NCBI RefSeq assembly: GCF_000174355.1
Contig: NZ_ACIS01000002.1
Span: 310,001 to 374,000, forward strand
Reading direction: 5' to 3'
Length of the DNA stretch: 64,000 bases
DNA from: Pseudogulbenkiania ferrooxidans 2002
GTDB taxonomy: Bacteria > Pseudomonadota > Gammaproteobacteria > Burkholderiales > Chromobacteriaceae
The translations under genes and the position numbers were made by a program. The notes beneath the pieces were generated by a model. That model was not told where the DNA came from. It saw only the letters and a list, made by a program, of their open reading frames with translations, and did no database searches. Below, piece after piece: positions 63,139 to 64,000 of the stretch; the stretch's first letter is position 1, and each line of letters begins with the position of its first letter.

Positions 63139-64000
63139 CGCTCCTCCACCACCACGATCTGAGGGTGCATGTCCAGATAGCTGAGGGCATACTCGAGCTC
63201 GCCCGGTGTCTCGGCGTGCACCGTGAACAGCGGCATGCCGATGTCGACGTGGCTGTCGACCATCACGTGCAGGTCGATACCGGCTGACGCCGCGCGTGGG
63301 GCACCGGCCAATTTGGCGGCGCGGCTGACCAGGCGATTGTCGATGGCGGTGACGCGGCCGCCCTTCACGGCGCAGACAGGGTGAGTGTGGGTAGCCACGG
63401 GCGGCGTGCGCAAGCCGCCCTGGGCATTGGCAATGGCGACGAATTTCGCCCACGCCTGCCCCGAATCGAGCAGGCGCCGGGCGTGGGCCACGCCGGTGCC
63501 GATCGCGGCGGTGCCGCAAAACTCGAGCAGGGTGCCCGCCAACGTCAGCGAGCGCTCGCGCAGATCGGCCGGCGCATCCGCTTCATTGCGCAATACCGCC
63601 AGAATGTCGCGGGCCTCCAGGGCCGGCCCCACACCCCGGCCGACCGGCTGGCTGCCGTCGGTGAACACCACCTGAATGGCCAATCCGAGGTTCCCCGCCA
63701 CGTATTCGAGCAGGGTTTTCAACACGGTCGCCGCGTGCTGCGAGCGTATCTTGGCGGTGTAGCCGACGGGAATGTCGATCAGCGCATGGCTGGAACCGGC
63801 GGCCACTTTCTTGGACAGCACGGAGGCAACCAGCTGGCCTTCGCTGTCGAGATCCATCGGGCGTTCGACACGGATCAGGATATCGTCGGCCGGGCTCAGG
63901 TTGACGGCGCCGCCCCAGACGATGCACCCGCCCTCTTTCCCGACGACACGGCGGATGGCCGGCAGATCGAGGGCGACGGGTGCCAGGGTTTCCATGGTAT
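63135..64000 (-). CDS. Thymidine phosphorylase family protein (AMP-phosphorylase-like), C-terminal part
   Basis: The gene runs off the right edge; the visible 288 codons are the C-terminal half of a nucleoside phosphorylase of about 500 residues. Blocks include KKVAAGSSHALIDIPVGYTA, GRGVGPALEARDILAVLRNE, LEFCGTAAIGTGVAHARRLL and IDLHVMVDSHVDIGMPLFTV. The ATG at 63995 is probably internal. Long members of this family include archaeal AMP phosphorylase; that and the PRPP-synthetase-like partner suggest nucleotide salvage to ribose phosphates, but true thymidine phosphorylase activity is possible. Confidence 0.85.
   Translation of the reverse strand, partial: TMETLAPVALDLPAIRRVVGKEGGCIVWGGAVNLSPADDILIRVERPMDLDSEGQLVASVLSKKVAAGSSHALIDIPVGYTAKIRSQHAATVLKTLLEYVAGNLGLAIQVVFTDGSQPVGRGVGPALEARDILAVLRNEADAPADLRERSLTLAGTLLEFCGTAAIGTGVAHARRLLDSGQAWAKFVAIANAQGGLRTPPVATHTHPVCAVKGGRVTAIDNRLVSRAAKLAGAPRAASAGIDLHVMVDSHVDIGMPLFTVHAETPGELEYALSYLDMHPQIVVVEER

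Overview
The window is chromosomal DNA of a GC-rich, Gram-negative betaproteobacterium. Gene content (PqiBC envelope transport, a large FtsK with a Pro/Ala-rich linker, paired AcnA/AcnB, TRAP transporters, many LysR regulators) and protein style suggest Neisseriales, probably a free-living member of the Chromobacteriaceae; this is inference, as no rRNA or other phylogenetic marker is present. About 57 protein genes are supported, plus two pseudogenes. There are no tRNA or rRNA genes, CRISPR arrays or recognisable transposases.

Layout. 0-6.6 kb: end of pqiB, pqiC, a coniferyl-aldehyde-dehydrogenase-like gene behind a TetR-type palindrome, a TPR protein and ftsK. 6.9-14.8 kb: LysR genes, an orphan TRAP receptor, a YcaC-like hydrolase with a YtcJ-like amidohydrolase, and a tightly overlapping set of small membrane proteins (two XapX, DoxX, DUF1275). 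14.8-20.6 kb: a divergent LysR gene and a dabB-dabA operon, the energy-coupled dissolved-inorganic-carbon system with all zinc ligands of DabA present, then sua5. 20.7-28.5 kb: an EAL phosphodiesterase, then a TetR gene divergent from a lipid and stress cluster (FAD oxidoreductase, DUF1365, CFA-synthase-like methyltransferase, DUF3833 lipoprotein, SDR, a frameshifted NTF2-like gene, DUF2256, lipocalin Blc, TIGR02450).

28.6-38.1 kb: a segment bounded on the left by a HIT gene plus terminator and on the right by a decayed partial copy of the same HIT gene plus terminator. Between them lie a SlyD-like isomerase, an aldehyde-detoxification operon (YqhD-type dehydrogenase, DHA2 exporter, aldo-keto reductase, cupin) with a divergent LysR gene, and a zinc alcohol dehydrogenase with a divergent Lrp regulator. 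Parts of this segment are visibly richer in A and T, so it looks like an acquired or rearranged island.

38.1-48.2 kb: acnB, a GcvA-like LysR gene, acnA and a complete TRAP transporter (DctQ-DctM plus a Tat-exported receptor), a unit fitting uptake and use of a carboxylate. 48.4-56.4 kb: a PAS-GGDEF-EAL protein, argE with a cupin, dgt, an AEC permease, a histidine phosphatase and msrB. 56.5-64 kb: hflX, an rhlE-like helicase, an APC permease, a TMEM175-type channel, and a PRPP-synthetase-like gene overlapping a thymidine/AMP phosphorylase gene that runs off the right edge.

The most unusual window-scale signal is the 11-mer GTTGGCCGAAG (or its complement), seen 12 times exactly, half of them between genes, and once as an inverted pair forming a perfect 15-bp hairpin after dgt. 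This resembles how DNA-uptake sequences are distributed in Neisseriaceae, though the motif is unlike the known dialects.
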